Assembly (NCBI RefSeq): GCF_028769735.1 | Contig: NC_088178.1 | Coordinates: 26,185,357-26,249,356, forward strand | Length of the DNA: 64,000 bases | Origin: Zonotrichia leucophrys gambelii | Lineage: Eukaryota > Chordata > Aves > Passeriformes > Passerellidae | Reading direction: 5' to 3' | Shown here: positions 35,601 to 48,626 of the stretch, one piece after another | How positions within the stretch are numbered: position 1 is the stretch's first letter | Layout of the letters: the number at the start of each line of letters is the position of its first letter | Made by a program: the position numbers and the translations under genes | The notes under the pieces: model-generated | What the model saw: the letters and a program-made list of their open reading frames with translations, nothing else | The model's database searches: none | What the model was told of the DNA's origin: nothing

Positions 35601-37948
35601 ATTCTAGTCTTTCCCTGCCAAACTGGCTAAGGCCATAGAATTTAGTAAATAACATGAGCTGGTGTCCAGTTTCTTCCACATTTCTTGCCATATCCAAGTG
35701 GACCCTGCAGCCCAAATGACTCAGAGCAGGGTTCAAACCTGTGTTGCTAGGGCCACTCCCATTCCTAGCAGAAATGGGTACAAATTTGAAATCTTTAGCT
35801 AAGATAAACATCCATCTCAAAGAAATAAACATTTTGCTAAATGCTTTCATCCAAAGGAGTGGGAAAATTAGGTCAAAAGGAAATGTTTGAAAGACATTTC
35901 CTTGACTTTTGCACCAAAACCTGAAGCAGTCAAGTGTCTGCTGCAACCATCTTGCGTCCTAGAGATTAAATCTTTCATCCAGAAAGATCTCTCTCTGATA
36001 ACTGAAAAATTTATCCCCAGAAGGGGAAATATATTCTGCCCTTTCTTTTTAGTGAACACATTTCTGTCTGTCTCTGGAGAATGATTTTTATGTGCTCATT
36101 GCCCACTTGCCCAATATGAATATGCTACCTTAAAAGAAAAGTAATTGATTTTTGGCCAAAAGGACAGGAGAAAGGTTAGGAATGTGCAAAAAGGTTTCTC
36201 ATAACTTTGGAGGAGGCAGATGTTTCTCTTCTGTATCCAACCTTCATTTTCTTTGCATGAAGAACGAGTTCTTTAAAACCAAATAAATATCCCTTTGAGA
36301 AGAGCATGGCTCCCACTGTTATTCTTCACATTAACTCTTTTCTAGCTAAGGCAGAGTTTAGCTTGATTTTTATTGCAAAAAACTGAGAAGAAGAGAGACT
36401 ACAGTGCAATTTTTTTTCCTATAAATGGCTTCAATTATGACTTTAAACTGGTCAAAAGAGTAACAACAGCAACAATAACAAACTCTCTGACATCTGACAT
36501 AATATGGATTGTCATTGTTCATTCTAGATACTGTAAATATGACTAAAAATACGTTCTTCTTGCAATTAAGATTTAATTTAAACATCCATAATTGCAAACA
36601 TAGCAGCACATATTTCATATTTATAAGGAGGGCAGAGGAGGATTTTGGAAGCAGTAACCACGAGCAGAGTTTTCTGGGGCAGTCAGAGAGGAGAGCTAAG
36701 GAAAGGTTGTTATTCCTGGTACAAGTGCACAGGGTGATGTCCCCTGTCCCCTGTCCCTGACTGGCTCCTCTGTGCATGTAGGACATTTCCTGCCTCTCTT
36801 GGTGATGGAGACAATGGGATGCCATTCTCCTCCTTGGACACTGAGACCAAACTGTCTTGGAAAAGTCTACAGCCTAAAGGAAAGGTGAAAATGTCTAATT
36901 TCAGGTTAATATCCTCCCCCTGGGTATGCCCCTGAGGCTAATGCTGCTGATTCCATGCTCTGCATCCCCCATTTCCCAGGGAAAAGGACTGAAATGTTTC
37001 CCAGAGCAGAAAGCCTGGCAGGGGAGAGCATCTGTGTGTGGACACTGGGATCTCTGGGGGCTGCTGAGGCAGGGCCAGAGGCTGGGGGTCACTGATAAGG
37101 TAACCTTGGCCACAGTTTGTCTTCCTAGGGCCTGTCTGGTGGGAAATGTGGACAAAAGCCTTTGTGGAGCTCTGCTTGCCATATGGAGCTGCTGGGGAGG
37201 CTGGGCCTGTTTACCCACCAGGCCCGAGAGAGGCATTTGGTTCCTCAGTTTATAAATCAACACAGTGACCCCTTTTCCAGAGGGGAATTACAGAAACTGC
37301 TGTCGGAAGCCTGGCCATGATGGGATCAATGAACTGCCCAGTCCCTGCTCTGTGCTGGGCATTGGGATTTCCAGGAAAATGGGAAAATCTCAGGAGGAAA
37401 GAGAAATGTGAAAGGCAGAGGCAGGTAAGAAGTGCCAAGAAGGGTGAGACAGGAGCTGCCCCAAAGGAAGCCTGCTGTAATCAGTGAAGCAGAGCTGGGG
37501 TGCTGAAAGATGTGACATTCCTGGCACGGGAATTTGGGATAGCCCAAGCAGGACATGGTGGGGAAACAGTCAAGGGACAAAGTCTGTGTGGGGTCAAGAC
37601 TCAACCACTAAACCCAAGCAAGACAGGAGCTGAGGGGTTCACCCACTTATCTCAGACCAGCGGGCTGTGGGACTCTTCCCAAGGAACCTGTGCTGGGCTG
37701 AGAATAGGATGGAAGGCAGAATGATGGAGGCAGGAGGAAAGAGGTGTTTTCACACTTGAAAATCACAGGTGGCTCTCCAGGGCTCCCTGTGATTTATTGT
37801 TTCCACATTGTGGGAGTGGGGGGACTCTCAGCCCACCCACACTCAGCCTTTTTTTCCTACAACAAACACAAGAACACTGCACATGTGAGCGAGTTCCACA
37901 TGTTCATACTGAGCGGACTTCTTCCTCACCCCTGTGGCCATTACTGAC
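32601..37948. other. Unique noncoding DNA
   Basis: No gene is recognised. Open frames of 128-151 codons (for example minus 33813-34199, minus 36370-36825, and 136 codons minus 32895-33305) overlap frames on the opposite strand and show no domains. No CR1 or LTR block was identified between 32.6 and 37.9 kb. Confidence 0.6.
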
Positions 37949-38024
37949 CACAGAATCATGGAATAGTTTGAGTTGGGAGGGACCTTAAAGATCATCTTGT
38001 TCCAGTCCCCCATTTTCAGCTGCA
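37949..38024 (-). mobile_element. Short CR1 LINE 3' remnant
   Basis: The plus strand reads CACAGAATCATGGAATAGTT, then GAGTTGGGAGGGACCTTAAA and GATCATCTTGTTCCAGTCCC. This is the classic reverse complement of the CR1 terminal segment (GGGACCTTAAAGATCATC...TTCCA). Only the last ~75 bp of the element are present. Confidence 0.93.
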
Positions 38025-41000
38025 TTTTGTAGCCACGTCCTGGATCTACTGGAGCACCTGGGGACATTTATGTGACTGTGCAGAGATGTGTGGCACAACC
38101 AGGCAATGTTTCCCATCCAAATGCACCTTTATCCAATCTTTTTACAGAAAGGGTTTTCATGCTGTAGTTCTGGAAGTTTTAGGGTGAACACTTGCGGTAT
38201 TTTTTGCTACCCTCTCATATTTCCTTCTAGACTCTCCTAAATGCTCAGAATTTGGTACCTTTGGAAGATCCTAGCAGCTGTGTATCAGCTGTGCTGATCC
38301 AGGGGAGCCTGAACTCAGTTGCCCCACTCTGCTCAGTGTCAGTATTTTGCCTCTGGGGCTCTTGTGTGTTCTCACCTGAATTTCTGGCATCACTGGCTGC
38401 ATGTGAGCAGAGGCATTAGTGTCACTTATGGATGATATTTTTCATTGAGCCACTTGAGAGTGAAGAACCTGTTTCCTGTTTAGAGCTCAGAGAGCTCAGC
38501 CCAGCCATTTCCTTGCCAAGGCTTTTGGAAGGGAACACTCTTTATGTCCTTCCAAGCACTCTGAAGACCTCTGAGTTCACATCTGACAAATGGGTACAGA
38601 TGGATCTCTCTGTTCCTGCCCACGTTCTGCCTGAGTGGGGCTGGGAATTGTGCCCAGATCCAAGGCTGTGAAAAGCTGGGTTAACATGGGTAAATTCATT
38701 ATTTCACCCTACCAAGAAATGTGGCCTGGAGCTGCTGTCCCCTCATGGAACAGACACCAAGCCTCTGTTGGTTTGCACAAGTCCCAAGAAAAACCAGTTT
38801 GGAGTCCTTGTGCTCCAGCTCCTCACATGATTAGCAACAACCCAAGCACAAAGTTTGGGTTCCTGCTCCATTTGTTTTCGTGCATTTCCCATGCATAGAT
38901 CTGTGCTGCTCTGGCAGGAGAGGGAGACAGGTCACACCTGAGGATTTTGCACAGGGATCTGTTTAAACTTGGGTCATTTCTGGCAGAAAGTACCAATCTT
39001 TTACACAGTGTGAGGCATCTATGCATGTGTTAAAGCAGAGTTGAACAGCTTACCCAGGGAGGTGTTCCAAGGGCTTTGTAAGGAAATGGTACAAGAGAGA
39101 GAAGCTGAAAAAGTTTTGGGAATCCTGTTTTTGGGATTGTTTTCCACACTGAGTCTTTCCAGATCACATATTCCTAAGGCTCAGTGCTATATAATGACAT
39201 TACCTGTTCTGAAAGAGGGAAGGGGGTTCTGGCTTCTCCAAGCTGCTGTCTAGAGATGGTACCCTATAATCTAACCATCAAAATCTCTCTATCTGCTGTT
39301 TGATCATATTATCAGGCAGTGATCACTTCCATTCTCCCTCAGACCCCAGGAAAATCTCTGTGGAATTTAGCTGGACATCTAAATGTGATGTTATCACAGA
39401 TGTAATTTTATTACATCTAATAGGATAAACTTTTGGGTGTTGCCACAACCTAACTAAAGCAGGGCAGCCTTCCTGCTCCAACAACAAAGAGGAGCATTTA
39501 AAGCATTTTTTAGATGTCACTTCTATACAACTCCACCAGCTTACCTCAATTTCATCCTAAGGGATATTTCTATTTAGGATAATACTGCTGATGCTCAATA
39601 CAGGAACAGGAGGAAGCTCTTTAGCATATAAATACCTTATTAAACCTCAGCACACATCTCTTAGCAGGCAACAAGTCCATGCCCTAAGATCTGAAAAATC
39701 ACTCTGTTGTTGGGGGGAAGGATATTATATTCGATAAATCATATGGAACTATTTATCAGCAATCACTTCTTTAACTTTTCCACAGTCTTCAGTTTCAAAG
39801 CGCATTTTGAAGTGACTGAAGTTTGTACAGAGCAGTTTATTTAAAAAATTATTTTAGGAAAATTACCTCAGGCTTGATTGTGTATTTATGAAGGGTTTCT
39901 CTTTTCTTTCTTTTTTTTAATAATATTAACATAATGTAAGAAAATGACTTTATTAAGAACAGTGGAAAAATGTGTAGAGAAACAGAAAAGATTTTGTAGC
40001 AGACAGTCTGTAATGGGAAAAGTTTTGCTTGTTGTGCAGTCACGAAGGGCAAAGTCAGTGGAAAGACCTTGATTTTGATGGGCTTTTGATTAGGCTGATT
40101 ACCAGTGTGGGATTGTTCATCACAGAACCTTGGGCTGTTTCTGGTTATATCTACATCCTCCTCAGCGAATGTATTTTCATTTCTCTGCTTTTCTCCCTTG
40201 CTATTATAAGTGATTGTTTTTATTAACTTCTTTTACCTGCCTCATCTTTCTTGCTGCTTTCTCCTTGACCTGAATCCTTTCCTGATCTTTACTTAAAAAT
40301 GAAATTATGTGCCCATAATTCAAACAAGTGAATGTTTTTTACCCTGCAACCACTGTTGCACGATCTCTTGCAAATCCACATTGGCCACTTTGTGCTCCTG
40401 ACATTGTTCATTCCTGGAACAGTTCTGATCCGCTGCAGTTTAATTATGATGTGTTTTAGTACACAGCTCAGCGTGGTGCTCATAGTGATGACTCAGTGAT
40501 TTTCTAAACCATGAAATAAATCTGATTGTGAGTATTTGGTATGTGCTTTACAATCAGCTGTATTATGACTTTTCCCAGTGGGCTCAGCCTTTCTATGGTG
40601 AGCCCACGGGTTGGAGTAGAACTAGAATTTTGCTGTGGATTGTTGTGGGCTTTAGGGCTGTTTTTATTGAAATGAAACTCATTATTTTTCGTTGCTTGGC
40701 ATCTAAACCATGCTGCTACTCATGGGTTTAGACTGGGAGCTGCAGAGATGAGCTGAAGTGTGAAGTTTGCATGAGCTGTATGGGTAGGGGCCACACTCCT
40801 GGAAGGTGGGCTTCATTTCATGGCCATGGAAAAGTGAGTTGTGAATCCTGCTGGTTGCCCTTTGTCGGTCAAACCACCACACCCTTGGAGCTGGGAAGGG
40901 GAGCAGAAGAGAGGTGACTGCTCAGGTCAGGGCCCATGCAGGGCTGGAGGGGCAGCCTGGAGCCCTGGACATGCTGGGAATGTCAAGGTGCAGCTTGGAT

Positions 41001-42236
41001 TCCATACAGACAGACAGGATCCTTTCCCAGGCATCCCCGGATGATGAAAGGGAAATTGTTTGCAGTGACTTGGAATGGATTAAGTAGACAAAATATGAAT
41101 GTTTGAATAAAGTAGTAGCCACAGCTCTTGTGTAGACAGTAAACAATGGTTTATTGACAGTAAACTCTTGCTCTTATGGTAAAATGTCTTAAATCACTTA
41201 TTTCCTGAAAGGCTCAGGCAGGGTGTCTTTGGTCACTCACACATGTTTTGTACTTTATCTCAAATCAAAACATCCTGATTTCCAGTCTCTGGAACACATT
41301 ACTGGTCCATGCTTCCCCTGTTTGAATAAAAGGTGGCAAATCCAGCTGTGCACTCATCAAGGCTGTTTTGAATAGCATCTCTGAGTTAAGAAAAGGCTGT
41401 GGATAGATGAGACCTTAAGATTTGTGCAGAAACATCCTAAGACTTGACTTGACAAATGTTGTGTTGTTGGACAACTCTTCTTAATCCCTTTCTGCTTGGA
41501 CTTTGCTGTGACTGCTCTGAAGGAAGAGCGTTTTGTCTCCCCACCTGATCTCTCCCTGCTCCAACATGCAGATGTGGCTGTGCCAGTACTCACTCTCTAC
41601 TCTGATACTGTCAAAATGAGTCAGGAAAACCCACCCTGCTAGAAGCATTGAGGGATGTGTTTGTTTTGACAGCATTGGTTCTAAGGGTGATTGCACAACC
41701 AGTTGTGCTGGCCAGTGTGATGGGAGGGCAGGGGAGTAATGAGGGGAATATTGATAATAAACTCAGGCACACAGAACTCACTTTGTGACCACTTCTACCC
41801 ATGCAGAGACAGATGTGACAGATGTGAGAAGGAGACAGGACAGGCTGTGGATGTGCCCTGCAGGGGGTGACAATTGCTCTGTGACACTGAGCCTGTGCTG
41901 ACTCCTCTCACCTGTGCACAGGTGGTGCATCCATCTTCCTTCCACAGCAGGGTAAAAGGACCCAAATTACCTTCCCCTGCAGAGGTGCAAATCTTGCAGG
42001 GAGGGTCATTCAGGGCAACCTGCTCATCTGTGAGGCAGTGCTGGCTGGCCCCAGCACAGGTGCTGTGCAGGTGTCCATGCAGTGATGGACACAAAAATAA
42101 TGATGGACATAAAACTCCAGCCTTGAGCCCCTTTGTTAGGAGGAGAGCACAAGACAGAGGAGGGGAGCTGGCAGAAGGTGGAGTGCAGTGGGCATGGCAG
42201 AAGGAAGGCAACAGAGTGTTGGGGCTATCTTCCTCT
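38025..42236. other. Unique noncoding DNA
   Basis: No gene is recognised. A possible very short CR1-like piece (AACAGCTTACCCAGGGAGGT, near 39045-39064) is too small to call. Overlapping frames of 135 and 168 codons on opposite strands (41874-42281 plus, 41795-42301 minus) have no domains. T-rich and A-rich runs near 39845-39925 are simple sequence. Confidence 0.55.
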
Positions 42237-42383
42237 CTGGAATGGATTCCTCCATCAGGGCCAGGCTGGCTGGGGCACTGAGCAGCCTGATCCTTGCGCA
42301 AAGTTCCCTGCCCAGGGCAGGGGGAGTTGGAGCTAAACAGTCCCTAAGGTCCCTTCCAGCCTCAACCATTCTGGGATTCAATG
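42237..42383 (+). mobile_element. CR1 LINE 3' end
   Basis: In sense orientation it reads GGCCAGGCTGGCTGGGGCAC, then TGAGCAGCCTGATCC, a GCAGGGGGAGTTGGAGCTAA block, then AAGGTCCCTTCCAGCCTCAA and CCATTCTGGGATTC. This is the CR1 3' untranslated end in order, finishing at the terminal ATTC octamer. It is 5'-truncated, about 147 bp long. Confidence 0.92.
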
Positions 42384-44663
42384 TTTGAGGTCTTGCCTAA
42401 GGTCCTGAGTAGCCCAAAATCTGGACTGGTCACTCCAAAAGTCTCTCTTGCAGCCCTCAGCATCCAAAGGATTCAAATCTGTGATCCTTGCAAATTTGCT
42501 TTCCAGTGAGGGACTCTCTGTGACCCTCTGTCTGGGGCCCTGGCCTCGGGAGGTGAAGATTGCTGAGCACTGTGTCAGCTGTATCCAAAGTGGTTTTTGT
42601 TTAATGGTCTCTGCTGCTGTTTATATTTTCTAATGCGCTACGGCTGGTGTTTGTTGCCATTAAAACTTCATTTGTTTGGAGGATCTTTTCAACAAACTGA
42701 AATCCAATAAATCATGAGAAAAATATTTATTATTTCAACTGGATAAGAAGGGGAGGGGGAAGTGGACAAATGAGTATTCCTTCAGCACCATGTTAAATGG
42801 GAGGGCTCTGGGGTGTATTCACCGTGGGACTTTGTCCCCAGAAGAGCAATTATTTGGCTGGACAGGACCAGCTGAGTGACAGATTCAAATTTGGGAGCAG
42901 AAGTGGAGCAGAAATACTCTGAGCACTCCAGCTTTATCCTGTCTGCCCATGTAATCACCGCCACAGATGATGGTAGCGAGCTCGGGGCTTCTGGATTAAA
43001 ACTGTCAAAAATACAAGCCTCTAATGCCTGAGCTGGAAATCCTGGGCTGATAAACTGGTCCCACTTCTGCTGGTGGCAAAGCTGCTATTGTCTGAGGTCA
43101 GGATTTCACTCCAGGTCTGTTTTAGTTCACAGACAGTAGCAGACTCCAAACTCTTCATCCTGCTGTAGGGTAAATTACACCAGTTCATGGCGGGATAAAT
43201 GACATAGAGATCTGGAGCAGAATGTGGAAAATGTCATCACAAGCACCATTACATTGGAGCTGCATGGCTTTATTTATTTGTTGAATAGTGAACTCAATTA
43301 GAAATAGGGTGGGATTTAGGACTTTTGCGTTCAGCCAGTGGTTTTGGCTGAAAATGCAGAGGGAAATATGGGAAAGTTGGACTGTGATTTCAGCATTTCA
43401 CATAGAGGATACATTGCCTATTCACTTGGAAATGGTATCTAATTTTTCAACGTGACATAATTTTTCAATGCCAGAAATAAAAGAAAAGAAAACCAACTTG
43501 CTTTTGGATTGACCTGAACAGAAATAGTTCTGAAATCTGTCCATGAGATGAAGGCAAAATCTCTGCATTGTCCAGTTAAGCTCAGGATAGGTGTGAAGTG
43601 TAGATCCAAATGATTGGAAGATGTAGCAGGCTTGACAAGGAATGGGAAAAATATATACAGCATTTCAACAGAGAAATTCTATATACAGTATATTTCCATA
43701 ACTATGACAAAATCTCTCTTTTCAGCAAGGAAGGTTCCCTTCAGCACCTGTAAACCACGCCCTGGATGTAAGCAGCTCCAAAATATTCATGCGAGGATTT
43801 GGCTGCAAAGTTTTATGTTAAATCCGGTTTCCTCATCCTGCATGATAATTTCTACCCCACAAAGCCCCAAAAGTCATCACCTTCACTATCAAGGCCTCTA
43901 GATGCTCCTATAATGCCATTGGGATCCTAAACACAATAAGTTAGTGTCCCATCTGTCAAAAACAGGACGTGTGGCAACCCTTCCCAGTGAGTCATCTGTT
44001 CAGCATTCCCAAGTCTTTGAGATCTCTGCACTCACCAGGGAGCTCTGACATTTACCAATGTTATCTTTCTTATTTCAGTTTTGGCACCTTCTTCCTTTCC
44101 TCAGGGACCGTACTGGGCAAAAACCACATGAAATGAGCAGCAGACATCATCTGTCATCTTTCTGAAAGGTTACTGGGTTTGAGTGTGTTGTTTGGCCACA
44201 GATGGAGGTAACTTCACCAGAAAAACAAAAACCCCCACCATGCGGTGAAGAAATCGTTAACTGGGCAGAGTTTTGCACGAGAGATCAATTTGTTGAAAGG
44301 GAAGAGTAATCCTTATTCATAGTGACTTTTGGGATGACTAAACCCTCAAGAAGCATATTAGAAATTGCTATGAAATGCTTCTCTTGCTATCATTTGCTGT
44401 GAATCAGCAATAAAGTAGTCACCCCCTTGGCAGCATTCCCACTGGGGTCAGTGGGGCTGGAGTTTCACCCTTGGAAATCCTGCCCTGAAGGAGGGGCTCA
44501 CCATCAGTCTGTGTCCACTTTTCACTCCTCTGAGCAGTTGTGAGTCTACTTACAGTGTTTCATAATACAGGAACAAAGGGGTTATTCAAGGAAAATGAGG
44601 GAGGCAGAGATTTAAAGCAGATGAGAGTGAATGCTCACTGCACAGTAATGTCAACACCTGGCC
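42384..44663. other. Unique noncoding DNA, possible conserved patches
   Basis: No gene is recognised. Two stretches look less repetitive and more sequence-complex than average and are weak conserved-element candidates. One is about 42840-43010, with AATCACCGCCACAGATGATG and TAGCGAGCTCGGG. The other is about 44190-44340, with CACCATGCGGTGAAG and TCGTTAAC. No named repeat lies between the CR1 at left and the SINE fossil at right. Confidence 0.5.
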
Positions 44664-44872
44664 TTTTATCCCTCAAAGTGCTTTACAGGAGCCACCAGTG
44701 CCAGTGTCTCTGCTTGACAGAGAGATAAAGAAAGATAACACTACCTGCTCAAGGTCACCAAGCAGACAATGCCAGAGCCAGAGAGGGAAATACCCTCCTC
44801 CAGTGTGCAGAGGCTTCTGGTTAAAATCAAATCCCTTTTATGCTACAGGGCTCACTGCTCCAGGTCAGAGCG
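44664..44872 (-). mobile_element. MIR-like tRNA-derived SINE fossil
   Basis: On the plus strand the blocks AAAGTGCTTTACA (44675-44687), GACAGAGAGATAAAG (about 44716-44730), CTGCTCAAGGTCACCAAGCA (44745-44764) and GCCAGAGCCAG (about 44771-44781) occur in order. The reverse complement of MIR has AAAGCGCTTTACA, CAGAGAGGTTAAG, TTGCCCAAGGTCACACAGC and GGCAGAGCC in the same order. Next, GAGGGAAATACCCTC sits where the MIR B box (reverse complement GGATTCGAACCC) belongs. TATGCTACAG near 44847 sits where the tRNA-like 5' end belongs. The copy is highly diverged, as expected for an amniote-age MIR or CORE-SINE. Exact family and ends are uncertain. Confidence 0.62.
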
Positions 44873-46724
44873 ACACCAAAATTCAGTGGCAGGGACTGTT
44901 TGTGTGCAGAACAAGCACATGGCACTGGGAAGATATAAGGAAGAATTCAGGTCAGACAGCAGCTTCTGTTTTTGTAGTGATCTGTCAGAGGCCAGGAGAT
45001 TCTCTGGCTGGATGACATGTTTCATTTTAACTCTACTGCAGAGTGCAGAGCCAGCTGCTGCACTCAGGGCTGTCCTGAAAACCCTGCAGATGCCCCAAGG
45101 GTTTGCTGCTCCATGTAGAAAGGGAGCTGTCATTTTGGAAATCTACCCTGTCTGAGGGGAGCAAAGGCAGGTTGTCACCAGAGATACTCCCACATAAGGG
45201 TAGAAAACGACCCAGTTTTCCTGGAGTTATTCAAGACTTGGCAGTGAAGCCTAAGCTAAACATTCTTGTCAGGCTTCAGGATTTGTGAGGATTCAGCCCA
45301 AAAAGCCAGGCTGGACTTGAGGATTCTTGTATCTCCACACCAGGTCAGATGCTGTCCTTTCAAATGCATTCCAGGAGGCTTTTGCCACAGCCACAGAGAG
45401 GGCAGCTGCCTTAGCTGAAGGTGACAGGATCCTCCACCCTCCAGACAGCTCATCCTGCCATGTCCATGGATAGTGCCACCATGAGAATGAACCATGCTCT
45501 CCATCTGAACTGTGGTCCCTCCTTCACCTCTGTGCAAGGAGAAGCCCCCAGCAGCCCATTAACCCTTTCCAGACCCACATGGGCTCACACATGTGCTTTT
45601 TAGTGGCATGATTCTTGGCAAGAGAGACAACCTTAATATTGCTGTTGGACCTATGTGCATGTCTGTTGTTCATCATGTGTGAATTAAATGAACGACCCAG
45701 AACTGAGGAGAGAGAAACTAATGATTGCCATATTGTTTCCAGCAGTCTTCAAGCAAAAGAAGCTGTTTGAACTTTCCCCTAAAGACGCTTCTCCCTCTTG
45801 CAGTGGTTTTAAAATCTTGGGTTTCTACCCTTTTCAAGGTGATTAATATTGTAATGATACCTTCTCTACCTTCCCCTCCTCAGGGGAGTGGGCAAGCAGG
45901 GGGAGGAAACCAGGACAGGGAGAAGAAACTTTTCAAAACTAACTCCATGTGCAGCAGTAAAAGGCGTGATAGCTGCTTCTTTTCCTCTCTCCTCCAGTTT
46001 CCAGCAAATTCCCTTGAGCTTTCAGGTATTTCATTATGTTTTGTTTTTAATTCCTCTTCAATGCACATATTGACATGCTTCTCTCTGTCTATTTCTGTCT
46101 TCCTTTACCCAGTGAAATGATCCCACTGGGAAGGTGAAGGTCCAAGTAGAAGGTGGAAGGAAGGAAAGCATCTTTCCTCATTACTGAGAGCCAGACTGAT
46201 TGATAGTGTGTGACTGAGGCAAAGACCCTCCTTGGGATGGAGATCGTAGCCTCATCCTTAACATAAGGACAGGCATGAGGCTGAAACCAAGAATGGGGAC
46301 TGCATTTGGAATGGATGACTAATTGTGGTGATTGCCTGGCCCTCTTCCCAAAAATTAGGGGAGAAATGCTGTAGCTGGCATCGTTTTCATCCTACAGGAT
46401 ATTTCAAGTGCTGTGCTTGAGACTGAGGAAAAGACTGCATCCCACTACCTCTGGCAATTGGAGCTGCCTGTGACCAGAGATGACCTTCTTAATATGGCTT
46501 TTGACATCTGCACCTGGGTGGATCTTGCTCCACAACATTGAAATGGACAGTAGGAAAAAGCAGCAGAAAAATGAGACAAGCCCTCACATTGTTTGGATTG
46601 TCAATAATAAATAGCAAGGAGTGGAAAAGGCCTTCCTTGTTGGCAGGGTGATCCCGTCATCTTGATAATAAGAAAGAAATATTACAGAGTAAAAAGGAAA
46701 AAATCATGAGGAGAATCAGCCAGA
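44873..46724. other. Unique noncoding DNA
   Basis: No gene or named repeat is recognised. Open frames of up to 131 codons (plus 45725-46120) have no domain. The region carries scattered purine-rich stretches near 46140-46170 and 46560-46690. Confidence 0.55.
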
Positions 46725-46844
46725 TTTCCCCAGGGAGGTGTTTGAGGTGCTACACAGTCTTGTCTGGGCTCCCTTTCCCATCAAAGCTTGAACCAGATGG
46801 TCTTTTGGGGTTTCTTCCAACCTGTTTTGGGATTTTGTGATCAT
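46725..46844 (+). mobile_element. Diverged CR1 LINE 3' end
   Basis: Sense-orientation blocks are CCCCAGGGAGGTGTTTGAGG, then GAACCAGATGGTCTTTTGGG, then TTTCTTCCAACCTGTTTTGG and GATTTTGTGATC. These correspond to the CR1 order (CCCAGGGAGGTGGT..., ACTAGATGATCTTTGAGG, TCCCTTCCAACC, ATTCTGTGATTC). Substitutions are numerous, so the copy is old. Confidence 0.85.
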
Positions 46845-47343
46845 CAACATGTTGGTGGCTGGGTGTCACTGCCATTCAGCTCCTGCTGAGTGAATCTGTG
46901 CTGCTTCCACATCATTCCTCTATTATCTGTCTCCTTGAAAACTTACATTGCACTTTTAGGGGTTTTTGGGAGCCCCTTAGGATTACCTGTGTGGCTGCTA
47001 TCTGCCAGACTTTCCTCTGAGCTGTCCCATTTGCTCAGAGATGTGGCTCTGGAACCTGCAGTGAGTGGAAAGCCTTCATTGCTGGCTGAGAAAGGGCTGT
47101 GCAAGCTCAGTCTTGGAAGGAATTTCCCTCTGGTCAATAGTCTGGCTCAGACTGGTGGCTTCCTGGAGCAAGGACAGCAAGGACAGAGATCTGAACTGTA
47201 CCTCCAGTGCTGCTCTCTTCTGTCCCTCTCCCTTAATTACACAATCTTAATCTTGTGCAATTAAGATTACACAACTTAATCACCTGTAGAATGTGGGTCT
47301 GGGATCACTCTGCTGTTTTCAGGCTGATAATACAGAATACACC

Positions 47344-47366
47344 ATTAGATTAGATTAGATTAGATT
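47344..47366. repeat. (ATTAG)4 microsatellite
   Basis: Four consecutive ATTAG pentamers are followed by ATT. It is a short, perfect pentanucleotide array with no coding context. Confidence 0.95.
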
Positions 47367-48569
47367 CCTCTGACTGTTTAGTTCAAAGTAGAAAATCACA
47401 AACTAACACATCCCCACCCCTCTTTGATTTGAAGCCAATTACCAGTGAGAAGGTCCCTTCATTTGCTCAACATGCAAAACATACCCAGGAAAAAAACCTT
47501 GGAGAAGGGGCTCATGAAAGCTGAGACAAGATGTAAAGGTGACACAAGCAGAGGCCCAAGTGGAAGAGAATAGAGGACTGGCCAAGAAAATGTCATCAGT
47601 GACCCTTGTGATCACTGTTTTGTTGGAATGGGGAGGATGGAAATCAGCTTGGTGAGGATCCAAGGTGCTGGAGACAGGGAATACACCTGCTGTGCTTATC
47701 TTGCCCCCAACCACAGATGAATCCAGTTCCTCCAGAAGCTTCTGTAGCAATGTCAGTCCCAGAGGACACACCACTGTGAACATTTCAACAAGGACCTTTG
47801 TTCCTCAAATTGCAAAGGATTTTGAAATCTGACACAGGCGATAAGTCAGCTGCCTTTGTGGGTTTCCAGGGTCTTTTTTTGGTGTAGTTATTTGATTCTG
47901 CTAATATGTATAGTAAAGATAAAACAGTCCCAGTCTCAAATACTGGAAATCCAAGAGGAGGCAGAAATGACAAGGGAGAGCTGACAAGGCGTCATGGGAA
48001 GAACCAGATCAAGGGAAGAAGTGAGCCAAACTGATGGAAACTATAATGTGGTCTGATAGCTTAGGTGGGCAAAGTTTGGGCTTGGAAAGGGTCATGAATT
48101 TCCTGGCTTCACAGGAGACTGAAGACAACATCACTCAAAGCCTTCTCTGCTCCAGGATGCAATTTCCTCCCTGTTCTACTGACGGATCCTTTTCTGCTGT
48201 GTATATTTTTCTTTCAGCCAGCTCAGCAGAAATACTGAAAGCTGGCAAGGCAGCTCAGAACAGTAAGAGATCTTGTACAAATTCTTCCTTCTTTCACAGG
48301 TTGTTGAGACAAAGAGTAACAGAAGATTACAGATAAAAATGGCATTGTCTGTCAAAGACACTAAAGTCTTTCCACAGCTGACCAGCTGCAGTGCATGTGT
48401 CCTGGCAGGTCCTGAAACCAGTTTTTATAGATCTCTGTAGCAAACCAATTAATTTGACTACTGGCATAAGCAGCACGATAACCTTGATGCTTGCTGTCGC
48501 TGAAAGAAGGGCTTCAATAAAAACAAGGGGTCAGATTGTCCATCTTGGTGGCTGTATGGTACAAACCTC

Positions 48570-48626
48570 CTTAACAAAATATCTTACTTAACAAAAGCAA
48601 CTTAACAAAATATCTTAACAAAATAT
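48570..48626. repeat. CTTAACAAAATAT tandem array
   Basis: Three exact copies of a 13-bp unit lie at 48570-48582, 48601-48613 and 48614-48626. A variant copy (CTTAACAAAAGCAA) fills 48587-48600. It is a local slippage-type array. Confidence 0.9.

Noticed and set aside
39040..39085. AACAGCTTACCCAGGGAGGT as a CR1 piece
   Set aside because: Only about 20 bp resemble CR1, too short to separate from chance.
48570..48626. Regularly repeated words that might suggest a CRISPR-like array
   Set aside because: Units are 13 bp with almost no spacers, in vertebrate DNA. This is ordinary tandem repetition.
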